In this document: positions 8,414 to 17,212 of the stretch, piece after piece
Position numbering within the stretch: position 1 is the stretch's first letter
How the letters are laid out: each line of letters begins with the position of its first letter
DNA from: Clostridiales bacterium
Lineage (GTDB): Bacteria; Bacillota; Clostridia; Oscillospirales; Oscillospiraceae
Direction: 5' to 3'
NCBI GenBank assembly: GCA_004555705.1
Contig: SFHI01000022.1
Coordinates: forward strand, 6,492-70,491
DNA: 64,000 bases
Program-made: the position numbers and the translations under genes
The notes under the pieces: model-generated
The model's database searches: none
What the model saw: the letters and a program-made list of their open reading frames with translations, nothing else
Told to the model about the DNA's origin: nothing

Positions 8414-9106
8414 ATGATCGAATTTCTGTTTCTGGACCTGGACGACACCATCCTGGACTTCCACCAGGCGGAGCGGATCGCCCTGGCGGCGACCCTGCGC
8501 TCCTTTGGGGTGGAGCCGGAGCCGGACGTGCTGGACCGGTACCACATCATCAACCAGTGGCACTGGGAGCAGCTGGAGAAGGGTCTGATGACCCGGGAGC
8601 AGGTGCAGACAGGCCGGTTCGCGGTGCTGTTCCGGGAGCTGGGCAAAACCGTGGAACCGAAGGAATGCTCCGCCCGGTACCACGAGAACCTGTCCCGGGG
8701 CCACTTCTTCCTCCCCGGGGCGGAGGAGGCGGTGAAAGGCCTCAGCAAAAAATACCGGCTGTACCTGGCCAGCAACGGCACCGCCTCCGTGCAGCACGGC
8801 AGGCTCCGGAGCGCGGGATTGTACCGGTATTTCGAGGGCATTTTCATCTCCGAGGAGCTGGGGGCCAATAAGCCGTCGAAGGCCTTTTTCGACGCCTGCT
8901 TCGCGAAAATACCGGACTTCGACCCGGGGAAAGCGGTCGTGGTGGGCGACAGCCTGACCTCCGACATCCTGGGCGGCAAAAACGCGGGGCTTCCCACGGT
9001 GTGGGTGAACCCCAGTCACAAGCCCCGCAGGGACATTGTTCCCGATTATGAAATCGAATCCCTGGCCCAGCTGGAGGCATTGCTGGAAGCCATCGGAGAA
9101 CGCTGA
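8414..9106 (+). CDS. HAD-superfamily nucleotidase/phosphatase, YjjG family
   Basis: 230 residues, the size of YjjG/YfnB enzymes that dephosphorylate nucleoside monophosphates, including non-canonical pyrimidines. HAD motif I is DLDDTILDF, with the nucleophile Asp near residue 8. Motif II is LASNG (about residue 115), the motif III lysine lies in ANKPSKAFF, and motif IV is VVVGDSLTSDI. A helical cap domain occupies about residues 17-95. The ATG has AAGGAGA 5 bases upstream. It sits alone between repeats B2 and A2. Substrate is inferred from family only. Confidence 0.85.
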   Translation: MIEFLFLDLDDTILDFHQAERIALAATLRSFGVEPEPDVLDRYHIINQWHWEQLEKGLMTREQVQTGRFAVLFRELGKTVEPKECSARYHENLSRGHFFLPGAEEAVKGLSKKYRLYLASNGTASVQHGRLRSAGLYRYFEGIFISEELGANKPSKAFFDACFAKIPDFDPGKAVVVGDSLTSDILGGKNAGLPTVWVNPSHKPRRDIVPDYEIESLAQLEALLEAIGER

Positions 9107-9139
9107 AAGCCCCCATCCTATCCCCACAATGTCCCTCGG

Positions 9140-9393
9140 CAAATTGGTGTTTGCAACACTAAAATAGAAGTTGTCATTGCCATGAAAAACACTGTCATTG
9201 CGAGCCAGTGCGCACACTGGCGTGGCAATCCCCCGGTCCGAAGGAACCGGGTAACGATTACCACCAAAACCGCAACGCCTCCGTCCTTCCGGTTGTTTAT
9301 CTACACGCTTCCCTCTAACCGGGGGATTGCCACACCAGCGTGCGCGCTGGTTCGCAATGACAGTTCTTTTTCAGTGCGCCAAACTCCCAATTT
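9140..9393. repeat. Type A intergenic repeat, copy A2 (reverse orientation)
   Basis: Ends are CAAATTGGTGTTTG / CAAACTCCCAATTT. The central asymmetric part (GGTAACGATTACCACC) is on the left, so this copy is inverted relative to A1. Beyond it, 9394-9563 is AT-rich with an ATGTTAACAT palindrome and no gene. Confidence 0.9.
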
Positions 9394-9563
9394 GTCGCTC
9401 TGTTTCCGGCTGACGCTTCTATCCGAAAACGTTCCCCAGAGGGGGCTAACCCTGTGCGCGGCGGATTTGTTTACATAATGTTAACATCGTTCGTCCTTTC
9501 CGGCTTTTTTGTGATTTCCTTCCTGTTTTTGTAACTAAATTGATAGTTTTTGTTACTTTCCTG

Positions 9564-9592
9564 TTGACAAATCTGGTTTAATAAGTTAAACT
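9564..9592 (+). promoter_or_regulatory. Promoter of the phosphodiester glycosidase gene
   Basis: A perfect TTGACA, 17-base spacer and TAAACT, about 48 bases upstream of the ATG at 9641. Confidence 0.75.
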
Positions 9593-9640
9593 GTAATCAT
9601 CCCAGTTTCCGCCTCCGGGGCGGACATAACGAGGTGTACT

Positions 9641-10759
9641 ATGGCAAAAAACAACGATTCTCTGCACTTCAAACCCCGCCGGGGCCGTTCCACGGTCCTG
9701 ATGGTTCTGCGGCGGTTTCTTTTTGTGCTGCTGCTGGTGGTAGTTCTGGTGGTATCCGGCCTGATGCTGGTGCTGAACACCATTTTCAAGGGCCCCTCCC
9801 CCGCGGCCCGGCGGATTCTCACCATGTCCCTGCTGGAGCCCAGCGCCACCAAATGGATTCCGGGTCTGTTCCTGGATGACGAGACCCTGGCCTCCATTCG
9901 GGCGGGCGGCGGCGCCACCCTGACGGAAACGGTGTCCGACACCTCCGCCGTGGTGATCCGGCCCGATGCCTCCGGCGACAAGGAGTGGGAGGCCTACCCC
10001 GACGGCATCCGTATCGAATCCGTGGAGGGCGACACCTTCAACGCCCATGTGATGATCATCCGGGACCCCAGTCGGGTATACCTGGGCGTCTCCAATAAGG
10101 AGGGCTTCACCACCAGCGTCCCCGGCAAGCGGATCAACCAGGTCATGGAGGATGAGGGCGTCAGCGCGGCCATCAACGCGGGCGCCTTCTATGACAACGG
10201 CAAGGCCACCGCGGCGGTGGGCTCCGTCCCCGAGGGCCTGGTTTTCTCCGAGGGAGCGTGCGTCTGGAGCACCGGCGCGCCCCCCAACGGCATCACCGGC
10301 TTCGCGGGCTTTACCTATGACGACGTCCTGGTGGTCCACCAGGAGAACATCACCAAGGCCCAGGCCGAGGAGCTGAACATCCGGGACGGCTGCTGCTTCG
10401 GCCCGGTGCTGATTATGAACGGCGAAGTGAACACCGCGGCCTACAGCGTCTCCGGCTGGAACCCCCGGACCGCCATCGGTCAGCGTGCCGACGGCGCGGT
10501 GATTTTCGTGTGCATTGACGGCCGGCAGGCAGGCTCCGTAGGCGGCACCTACGCCGATGTCATCAACATCATGCAGGAGTACGGCGCCATCAACGCCTGC
10601 AATATGGACGGCGGCTCCTCCACGGTGATGATGTACCGGGATGTGTCCGGCGTCTACCGGGAGCCGGGAGAGGTCTATATGGTCAACAGCTACTCCCTGC
10701 TCCAGTCGGAGCCCAGAAGAATGCCGGACTACTGGCTGGTGCGGCCCTTGGAGGAGTGA
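9641..10759 (+). CDS. Membrane-anchored phosphodiester glycosidase-domain protein (NAGPA/DUF2233)
   Basis: 372 residues. A basic N terminus and one membrane segment (about residues 23-48) are followed by an extracellular NAGPA-type domain. Visible family blocks include AAINAGAFYDNG, GWNPRTAIGQ and CNMDGGSSTVMM; the last is the hallmark of the domain. Members cleave or recognise phosphodiester-linked sugars, and in Firmicutes many are implicated in wall teichoic acid or exopolysaccharide turnover. It has its own promoter, and the next gene starts 4 bases after its stop. The catalytic role is inferred from family membership. Confidence 0.85.
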   Translation: MAKNNDSLHFKPRRGRSTVLMVLRRFLFVLLLVVVLVVSGLMLVLNTIFKGPSPAARRILTMSLLEPSATKWIPGLFLDDETLASIRAGGGATLTETVSDTSAVVIRPDASGDKEWEAYPDGIRIESVEGDTFNAHVMIIRDPSRVYLGVSNKEGFTTSVPGKRINQVMEDEGVSAAINAGAFYDNGKATAAVGSVPEGLVFSEGACVWSTGAPPNGITGFAGFTYDDVLVVHQENITKAQAEELNIRDGCCFGPVLIMNGEVNTAAYSVSGWNPRTAIGQRADGAVIFVCIDGRQAGSVGGTYADVINIMQEYGAINACNMDGGSSTVMMYRDVSGVYREPGEVYMVNSYSLLQSEPRRMPDYWLVRPLEE

Positions 10760-10763
10760 AGCC

Positions 10764-12455
10764 ATGTATCAGGGAAAATTTGATTCGCAGAACAAACAGT
10801 CCCAGCGCAGCGTCTATGAGCTGGTAGCAGAGCGGAACGCGGTCAAGGCCGCAAAGTCCAAAGCCGCCCCAAGGCAGGGCACGGCCTCCCAGCAGCGCGG
10901 CTCCGGAACCCCGGCGCCCCAGCAGCGCGCCGGCAGATCCTCCTTGCCGGGCATGGAGTCCATTCCGGGGAGAACCGCCCCCACGGCAAGGGCCACCCAA
11001 TCCGCCGGGAGCACCCCGGGGAGGGCCTCCGCTGCCGGAAAAACTTCTTCCACCGGCAGAACCCCCGCAAGAACCGCCCCCGGCGCAGCCGCCGTGGCAG
11101 AGGCTCCCCTTCCCAAAAAGAAGCGCACGGGAACATTGGTATTCTATACCGTGTGCATGGGCTTTGTATTCGTATTCTACACTGCCACCTTCTTTGGCCT
11201 GAAGTACCTGAACAACTGGCTCGTCCAGTTTGAAAGCGCCCAGCCCACCGCCAAGAGCGCGGAGGTTTTTGAGCAGTACTTCACCGCTCCCAACTGGGAG
11301 CAGCTGTACGACCTGGCGGGCATGACCATCGGCAAGGACAGCTTCTGTCAGGCCATGGAGGAGAAGGTGGGCTCCCAGACCCTCAGCTACGCGGAAACCT
11401 CCGCGGGCCTCTCCAAGGACAAGAAATATGTGGTGCTGCTGGGGGACGAAACCATCGGCACCTTCACCCTGGAGAACCAAAACCCCAACCAGGGCGACAC
11501 GGACCTGCCGGACTGGCAGCTCAGCAGCCTGGAGTTCAAGCTGGAGCGGAAGGCCCCCTTCCGGATCCGCCTGCGCCAGGGCCACACCGCCCTGGTCAAC
11601 GGGGAGACCTTCGGGGAGGAGCATACCATTATCAAGGAAACCTCCAAAGCCGGCGACTATCTGCCCGTTTATGTATCCGCCCCCGCCTACATCACTCTGG
11701 AGGTATCGGACCTGCTGACCCAACCGGAGGTGACCATCCTGGACGCGTCCGGAAATCAGGTCGCCGTCAGCTATGACGGAGAAAGCCGCACCTTCACCGA
11801 GGCGGAGCAAGCGCCGGAGCTGCCCCAGGAGCTGGAGGAAATGGCCCTGAACGCGGTGAAAACCTACGCCAGCTACATGTCCACCAAAACCGGCTACACC
11901 ACGGAGCTGGCCAAGTATTTTGACCGGGATTCCGAGATTTACGGCGCTCTGATCAAAACCGAACGCAACTGGACCCAGGAAGGCAGCAGCTTCAACTTCA
12001 CGGACGAAAGCGTGACGGATTACCAGGTCTACTCCGACGAGATTTTCTCCGTACGGGTGAACGTGACCCTGAACATCACCCGCAAGGAGGACGGCAGCGT
12101 GAAGGAGACGCCCATCCGTCAGACCCTGTTCTTCTCCAAAAACAGTTCCGGCAAATGGAGCTGCTTCCAGATGACAGCGGTGGACGCGGCCCAGCTGGAC
12201 ACCCAGGTACTGCTGACCTTCATGGAGGACGAGACGGTGCTGAGCAGCAATTTCTATGATGCCAGCGCCGCCGGAATCAACTGTCCCCTGATCTCCGCTC
12301 CCGAGGGCAAGACCTTCTCCGGCTGGATGGTGGAGGAGCAGGACGAGAAGGGCGCCACCGTGCTGCGCCTTGTGTTCCAGCCCGACGAGAGCGGCTACGT
12401 CTCCCTCGCCGGCACCACCCTGGAGCCCATGACACTGTACCCGCTGTTTGAGTAA
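10764..12455 (+). CDS. Large single-pass membrane protein with low-complexity cytoplasmic tail and InlB-like C-terminal repeat
   Basis: 563 residues starting at the ATG 4 bases after the previous stop (GGAGTG nearby). Residues 1-120 are rich in Ala, Pro, Ser, Thr, Gly and Arg, with several GRTPARTA-like repeats, and look disordered. Then comes a basic PKKKRTG, one membrane segment (about 128-150) and a large extracellular part. The final 55 residues (GKTFSGWMVEE ... PMTLYPLFE) resemble the Listeria-Bacteroides (InlB B) repeat, a small beta-grasp module on surface proteins. Co-transcription with the NAGPA-domain gene suggests a shared envelope role. No enzymatic motif is seen. Confidence 0.75.
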   Translation: MYQGKFDSQNKQSQRSVYELVAERNAVKAAKSKAAPRQGTASQQRGSGTPAPQQRAGRSSLPGMESIPGRTAPTARATQSAGSTPGRASAAGKTSSTGRTPARTAPGAAAVAEAPLPKKKRTGTLVFYTVCMGFVFVFYTATFFGLKYLNNWLVQFESAQPTAKSAEVFEQYFTAPNWEQLYDLAGMTIGKDSFCQAMEEKVGSQTLSYAETSAGLSKDKKYVVLLGDETIGTFTLENQNPNQGDTDLPDWQLSSLEFKLERKAPFRIRLRQGHTALVNGETFGEEHTIIKETSKAGDYLPVYVSAPAYITLEVSDLLTQPEVTILDASGNQVAVSYDGESRTFTEAEQAPELPQELEEMALNAVKTYASYMSTKTGYTTELAKYFDRDSEIYGALIKTERNWTQEGSSFNFTDESVTDYQVYSDEIFSVRVNVTLNITRKEDGSVKETPIRQTLFFSKNSSGKWSCFQMTAVDAAQLDTQVLLTFMEDETVLSSNFYDASAAGINCPLISAPEGKTFSGWMVEEQDEKGATVLRLVFQPDESGYVSLAGTTLEPMTLYPLFE

Positions 12456-12463
12456 CAAAGCGG

Positions 12464-12655
12464 CAAATTGGGAGTTTGTAGGGCTGACGGAAAGCAATAC
12501 CTTCCCCCGGGGGGAAGGTGCCCCGAAGGGGCGGATGAGGAATGGCGAAACCTGAAATTTTCCGCAGCGGTACCGTTCCTCATCCACCGCTGCGCGGTCC
12601 CCCTTCCCCCCGGGGGAAGGTATTTTCCTGTCATCATCCCTTCAAACACCAATTT
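12464..12655. repeat. Type D intergenic repeat, copy D1
   Basis: Shared ends are CAAATTGGGAGTTTG / CAAACACCAATTT. The core is unlike A-C: ACCTTCCCCCGGGGGGAAGG on the left with a mirrored copy on the right, and GGATGAGGAA / TTCCTCATCC inside. It separates the membrane protein gene from the thrS terminator. Confidence 0.88.
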
Positions 12656-12674
12656 ATCGTTCCGGCCATGACAT

Positions 12675-12706
12675 GAAAAAACCTCGCCTTGCGGCGAGGT
12701 TTTTTC
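12675..12706 (-). terminator. Terminator of thrS (symmetrical, may serve both strands)
   Basis: The stem CCTCGCC-TTGC-GGCGAGG is flanked by A6 on the left and T7 on the right. It can end the minus-strand thrS transcript and also transcripts from the gene at 10764. Confidence 0.85.
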
Positions 12707-12714
12707 CGTATCAA

Positions 12715-14475
12715 TCAGATTTCCTTGGACTTGGTGGCAATCTCCATCAGGCACTTGGCGATGAATTCGTCGGGCGTCATGGCGCCCAGGTCGTCGCCCT
12801 TGCGGGTACGGACGGACACGGTGCCGTTTTCCATATCCCGGTCGCCCACAACCAGCATATAGGGAATCTTCTGCATCTGGGCCTCTCGAATCTTGTAGCC
12901 CAGTTTCTCGCTGCGCAGGTCGTTCTCCACCCGCACGCCCGCGTCGCTGAGCTTCTGGGTCAGCTCCCTGGCGTAGGCGTGGGCCCGGTCGGTGACGGGC
13001 AGCACCTTCACCTGGACGGGAGAGAGCCACAGGGGGAAGGCCCCGGCGAAATGCTCGGTGATGACGCCGATGAACCGCTCGATGGAGCCCAGCACCACCC
13101 GGTGGATCATGACGGGCCGGTGCTTCAGGCCGTCCTCGCCCACATACTCCAGCTCAAACCGCTCCGGCAGCTGCATATCCAGCTGGATGGTGCCGCACTG
13201 CCAGGTACGGCCCAGGGAGTCGGCCAGATGGAAGTCCAGCTTGGGCCCGTAGAACGCGCCGTCGCCCTCGTTGATCACGTAGGTCTTGCCCATTTCCTCC
13301 ACGGCGCCCTTGAGAATCTCCGTGGCGGCGTCCCAGGTTTCCTTCTCGCCGATGTGATCCTCCGGCATGGTGGAGACCTCGATCTGGTAGCTCAGGCCGA
13401 ATACGGAGTAGACCTCGTCAAAGAGCTTCACCACATTCTTGATCTCGTCCTTCATCTGATCCCAGGTCATAAAGATGTGGGCGTCGTCCTGGGTAAAGCA
13501 GCGGACCCGGAACAGGCCGTGGAGGGCGCCGGACAGCTCGTGCCGGTGCACCAGGCCCAGCTCGCCCACCCGCAGGGGCAGGTCCCGGTAGGAGTGGGGC
13601 TCGCTGGCGTAGACCAGCATACCGCCGGGGCAGTTCATGGGCTTGATGGCGAAATCGGTATCGTCAATGACCGTGGTGTACATATTGTTCTTGTAGTGCT
13701 CCCAGTGTCCGGAGCGCTCCCACAGCTGGCGGTTGAGCATGATGGGGGTGGAGATTTCCACATAGCCGTAGCGCTTGTGCACCTGACGCCAGTAGTCGAT
13801 CAGGGTGTTGCGCAGCACCATGCCCTTGGGCAGGAAGAAGGGGAAGCCGGGGCCCTCGTCCCGGAGCATGAACAGTCCCAGCTCCTTGCCCAGCTTCCGG
13901 TGGTCCCGCTTCTTGGCCTCCTCGATGCGCTGCAGATACTGGTCCAGCTCGTCCTTGCTGGGGAAGGCCACGCCGTAAATCCGCTGGAGCATCTTGCGCT
14001 TGGAATCGCCCCGCCAGTAGGCGCCGCAGGTGGTGGTGAGCTTGAAACCGTTGTGCTTCACCCGGCCGGTGTGGTCCAGATGGGGGCCGGCGCACAGGTC
14101 GGTGAAGTCGCCCTGGGTGTAGAAGGAGATTTCCGCGTCCTCGGGCAGGTCCTGGATCAGCTCCACCTTGTAGGGCTCGTTCCGGGCTTCCATATAGGCG
14201 ATGGCCTCGGCCCGGGGCTTCACGCTGCGCTCCAGGCGGATACGCTCCTTGCAGATTTTCTTCATCTCCGCCTCGATCTTCTCCAGATGCTCCGGGGTGA
14301 AGGAGAAGGGGGCGTCAAAGTCGTAGTACCAGCCCTCGTCGATGGCGGGGCCGATGGCAAGCTGCACCTCCGGCCACAGCCGCTTGATGGCCTGGGCCAT
14401 GATGTGGGAGCAGGTGTGCCAGTAGGTCTTGCGGTACTCGGGGTTTTCAAAGGTGTACAGATTCTCTTCGGACAT
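12715..14475 (-). CDS. thrS: Threonyl-tRNA synthetase lacking the N-terminal TGS domain
   Basis: A 586-residue class II synthetase that charges tRNA-Thr. The editing domain has HTCSHIMAQA (HxxxH) and CAGPH. The catalytic core has IKPMNCPGGM (zinc-binding Cys) and VRCFTQDDAHIF, and a C-terminal anticodon-binding domain starts near residue 490 (VKVLPVTDRA). The start at 14475 has AAGGAGG 8 bases upstream. Typical bacterial ThrRS is about 635-645 residues and opens with a 60-residue TGS domain. Here the protein opens directly at the editing domain, a shorter form I recall from some Clostridia. Expression is expected to be controlled by the upstream T-box. Confidence 0.95.
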   Translation of the reverse strand: MSEENLYTFENPEYRKTYWHTCSHIMAQAIKRLWPEVQLAIGPAIDEGWYYDFDAPFSFTPEHLEKIEAEMKKICKERIRLERSVKPRAEAIAYMEARNEPYKVELIQDLPEDAEISFYTQGDFTDLCAGPHLDHTGRVKHNGFKLTTTCGAYWRGDSKRKMLQRIYGVAFPSKDELDQYLQRIEEAKKRDHRKLGKELGLFMLRDEGPGFPFFLPKGMVLRNTLIDYWRQVHKRYGYVEISTPIMLNRQLWERSGHWEHYKNNMYTTVIDDTDFAIKPMNCPGGMLVYASEPHSYRDLPLRVGELGLVHRHELSGALHGLFRVRCFTQDDAHIFMTWDQMKDEIKNVVKLFDEVYSVFGLSYQIEVSTMPEDHIGEKETWDAATEILKGAVEEMGKTYVINEGDGAFYGPKLDFHLADSLGRTWQCGTIQLDMQLPERFELEYVGEDGLKHRPVMIHRVVLGSIERFIGVITEHFAGAFPLWLSPVQVKVLPVTDRAHAYARELTQKLSDAGVRVENDLRSEKLGYKIREAQMQKIPYMLVVGDRDMENGTVSVRTRKGDDLGAMTPDEFIAKCLMEIATKSKEI

Positions 14476-14489
14476 GATTTTTACCTCCT

Positions 14490-14750
14490 TTAATATTGGG
14501 GAAGGTATAAAAAATACCCATCCCCTGACAAAAATCAGGGGTGGGATACAAAAAAGTATTCCACGGTTCCACCCTGGTTGCCCCCCACGGGAGGGCCGCT
14601 CATTGGCGCGGTAACGGGCGCACCCGGCATGGCATTTCCGCACACACGGCTCAGGAGTGGTACGAATCCGGCAGGCATCCGGAAGCCTTCCACCAAACGG
14701 CTCCCTCTCTGAGAATCTTACCGGCCCGCATGTCTCCATCACGGCTTTTC
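14490..14750 (-). promoter_or_regulatory. T-box leader of thrS
   Basis: The minus strand carries the T-box consensus AGGGTGGAACCGTGG (14561-14575). A terminator hairpin (14517-14545, CCCCTGA/TCAGGGG with outer CCCA/TGGG) and a U-run follow. Upstream lies AGAGAGGGAGCCG, typical of stem I. An ACC triplet near 14659-14661 (TTCGTACCACTCC) is a plausible threonine specifier codon. Uncharged tRNA-Thr should favour read-through into thrS. Confidence 0.88.
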
Positions 14751-14756
14751 ACCCAT

Positions 14757-14784
14757 ACTTTAGCACAAATCCCAAAAAAGTCAA
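14757..14784 (-). promoter_or_regulatory. Promoter of the thrS leader
   Basis: Minus strand TTGACT, 16-base spacer, TAAAGT, just upstream of the T-box stem I. Confidence 0.55.
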
Positions 14785-14812
14785 CCCCAAACCGGGGATT
14801 CCGGGAGAAACA

Positions 14813-14989
14813 CAAATTGTTGTTTGAAGTTTTGGGACACGTTGCCCTACTACCGTGGGGGCGGCTATTAGCCGCCCGAAACGATACGGTTTTTGAGCAT
14901 TTTCGGATAAAATGGACATTTCCGTAGTCGTCAGCAAAGCGGGCGGATAATATCCGCCCTTACGGTGATATTGCTGTAAACAACAATTT
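14813..14989. repeat. Type B intergenic repeat, copy B3 (TTG/CAA end variant)
   Basis: Ends are CAAATTGTTGTTTG / TAAACAACAATTT. The usual G-C pair of the ends is replaced by T-A on both sides. Hairpins are GGGCGGCTATTAGCCGCCC (left) and GGGCGGATAATATCCGCCC (right). Confidence 0.9.
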
Positions 14990-15044
14990 ACCGTTCCTCT
15001 CCCCGGCCCTGCGCGTGTTTCCCATGTTTTCTCTCAAAAAAGCC

Positions 15045-15073
15045 TTGTGGGATTGGGTCGGAAATGGTATGAT
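15045..15073 (+). promoter_or_regulatory. Promoter of surE
   Basis: TTGTGG, a 17-base spacer and TATGAT, 31 bases upstream of the surE start. Confidence 0.6.
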
Positions 15074-15104
15074 AGGGCAAGACAACACAAGGAGGATTCT
15101 GCCT

Positions 15105-15830
15105 ATGAATATTCTGGTCGTGAACGACGATTCCATTCATTCCCCCGGCCTTGCCCTGCTGGCCCGGGAGGCGGCGAAGCTGGGGAAGGTCTGGGTGGTG
15201 GCCCCCGCCAGCCAGTGCAGCGCCATGTCCCACCGGCTCTCCATCAACGCGGCGCTCCGGGTGGAGCGGGCAGCGGACTTCCCCGCCCCGGTGGAAGGAG
15301 CCTGGAGCGTCAGCGGCACCCCTGCGGACTGCGTGAAGGTGGCCCTGCTGTGCCTTCTGGAGGAAAAGCCGGACTATGTGTTCTCCGGCATCAACGACGG
15401 CTATAACGTGGGCTACGACATTGCCTACTCCGGCACCCTGGGCGCCGCCATGGAAGCGGTGATGAACGGAATCCCCGCCATTGCCTTTTCCAACGCCATG
15501 CGGTACTCCCTGGACCTGCCCCAGGCGTGTCTTGCGGACATCGCCCGGGAGCTGATGGAAAAGCCCCTTGGCCCCGGCAAGGTGTGGAACGTAAACTTCC
15601 CCGAGGTTGCCCCCGGGGAGCTTCGGGGCATCGCCCGGGATGTCACCATCGCCGACACGCAGATGTACCTCGACAGCTACACCGCCCAGCCCCAGCCGGA
15701 CGGTTCCCTGATCCTCACCGGCCGCGGCATCCCCCTGGGCCCCGATACCCCTGTCCCGGAGGGCTCCGATATCGACGCGCTGCGCCGCGGCTTCATCAGT
15801 ATCGGCTGGATCAAAAGCGCGGTGGTGTAA
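15105..15830 (+). CDS. surE: 5'/3'-nucleotidase SurE
   Basis: 241 residues. SurE enzymes remove phosphate from nucleoside monophosphates and some exopolyphosphate in a metal-dependent way. The N terminus MNILVVNDDS carries the metal-binding Asp pair. SGTPADCVKVAL and SGINDGYNVGYDIAYSGTLGAA follow, all diagnostic. The ATG at 15105 has AAGGAGG 9 bases upstream; an in-frame ATG at 15015 lies before the promoter and is rejected. It lies upstream of the phn transporter, but that operon has its own promoter. The grouping suggests phosphorus or nucleotide salvage. Confidence 0.92.
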   Translation: MNILVVNDDSIHSPGLALLAREAAKLGKVWVVAPASQCSAMSHRLSINAALRVERAADFPAPVEGAWSVSGTPADCVKVALLCLLEEKPDYVFSGINDGYNVGYDIAYSGTLGAAMEAVMNGIPAIAFSNAMRYSLDLPQACLADIARELMEKPLGPGKVWNVNFPEVAPGELRGIARDVTIADTQMYLDSYTAQPQPDGSLILTGRGIPLGPDTPVPEGSDIDALRRGFISIGWIKSAVV

Positions 15831-15863
15831 CCGTAAAGTTCCTGGAAAATCTTTCGGAAACAC

Positions 15864-15892
15864 TTGTATTCCCACGCAAAAAGTGGTAGTAT
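15864..15892 (+). promoter_or_regulatory. Promoter of the phn transporter operon
   Basis: TTGTAT, a 17-base spacer and TAGTAT, about 97 bases before phnD. No Pho-box was recognised. Confidence 0.55.
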
Positions 15893-15988
15893 GTAGGATG
15901 GAGAGGGTTGGGAACACCTTCCAATTTCTCCATGCTTCCATATACCCCGACAAGCCGTCGGGAATGCAACAGATAGGAGGAAAATAAA

Positions 15989-17038
15989 ATGAAAAAGATT
16001 CTGGCAATGCTCCTGGCTCTGGTCATGGTGCTGTCCCTGGCTGCCTGCGGCGCAAGCAATGACGCCCCCGCAACCACAGTTCCCACCACCGAAGCCGCGG
16101 GCACCGAGGCAACCGAAGCCCCCGCAACCGAGGCCGCACGTCCCCACTTTGACAAGCTGACCCTGGAGTTCGTGCCCTCCAAGGACGCCGACGTCATCAT
16201 CGCCGGCACCGCCAACCTGCCCGAGCTGGTGAAGGCCGAGATGGCCCGCCTGGGCTACGACATCGACGAGGTGGACATCACCGTTGGCACCAGCTATGAC
16301 GCCACCGGCGAGGCCATGTCCGCCGGTACCATCGACATCGGCTGGCTGCCCGGCGGCACCTACGCCCTGTACTCCGATGATACCGAGGTCATCCTGACCG
16401 CCACCCGGAACGGCCTGTCCAACGACAGCGAGAACCCCGCCGACTGGAACGGCGAGGCCAACGCCCTGGCCGCCAAGGTCAACGCCGGTGAGACTCTGAC
16501 CTGGGAGGACCTGAACCAGGCCCGCTGGGCTGTGCAGAAGACCTCCTCTTCCGCCGGTTACATCTACCCCACTATGTGGCTGATGGAGAACTACGACGGC
16601 AAGAAGATTTCCGACCTGGCCAATGTGGTGCCTCTGGACTCCGGCTACGGCACTGCCTTCTCCTACGCCGCCGCTGAGCAGGTGGACATCATTGTCTGCT
16701 ACGCCGACGGCCGTAACGACTACGAGGCTTCCTGGACCCTGCCCGTTGATCAGCAGGACGAGACCGGCAAGCAGGGCATGGGCCGCAGCGAGTCCATCTG
16801 GAATGAGCTGAACGTCATCGGCGTCACCGACGGTATCTACAACGACACCGTGGCCGTCTCCAAGGAGAGCCAGTTCTACACCCCCGAGCTGATTGAGGCC
16901 CTGCAGAACTGCTTCATCAACATCATCTCCACCGACGAAGGCAAGGAAATCTTCAGCGTCTACAGCCACACCGGCTACGCCATTGCCAAGGATTCCGACT
17001 ACGACGGCGCCCGCGCTGCTCTGGCTCTGGTTTCCTGA
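15989..17038 (+). CDS. phnD: Phosphate/phosphonate ABC transporter substrate-binding lipoprotein (PhnD-like)
   Basis: A 349-residue lipoprotein. The signal peptide ends in a lipobox (SLAACG, Cys near residue 21), followed by a Thr/Ala/Glu-rich linker (about 23-50). The PhnD-type binding domain has EFVPSKDADVI, the GTSYDATGEAMSAGTIDIGWLPGG pocket region and KTSSSAGYIYPTMWL. It binds phosphonate, phosphite or phosphate outside the cell for the PhnC/PhnE partners. A strong hairpin after its stop probably lowers expression of the downstream ATPase and permeases. No C-P lyase genes are in the window, so the actual ligand is open. Confidence 0.88.
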   Translation: MKKILAMLLALVMVLSLAACGASNDAPATTVPTTEAAGTEATEAPATEAARPHFDKLTLEFVPSKDADVIIAGTANLPELVKAEMARLGYDIDEVDITVGTSYDATGEAMSAGTIDIGWLPGGTYALYSDDTEVILTATRNGLSNDSENPADWNGEANALAAKVNAGETLTWEDLNQARWAVQKTSSSAGYIYPTMWLMENYDGKKISDLANVVPLDSGYGTAFSYAAAEQVDIIVCYADGRNDYEASWTLPVDQQDETGKQGMGRSESIWNELNVIGVTDGIYNDTVAVSKESQFYTPELIEALQNCFINIISTDEGKEIFSVYSHTGYAIAKDSDYDGARAALALVS

Positions 17039-17053
17039 TTTCCCGATTGCAAA

Positions 17054-17088
17054 CGAAAGCGCCCTGCACTTTTCAGGGCGCTTTCGTC
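17054..17088 (+). terminator. Hairpin between phnD and phnC (partial terminator or mRNA stabiliser)
   Basis: CGAAAGCGCCCTG / CAGGGCGCTTTCG form a 13-bp stem with a 7-base loop but a weak T-run. This is common between an abundant binding-protein gene and its transporter genes. Confidence 0.6.
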
Positions 17089-17212
17089 CTATCCGGGATC
17101 GCAAAACAACCGCATACGCCATTACGGGGGCGGATATCCGCCCTCGCACCATCCAGGACTTTTCCCCGTCAACCACCCACATGATTTTTATCGGAAAGAA
17201 AAGGGTCAGAGC

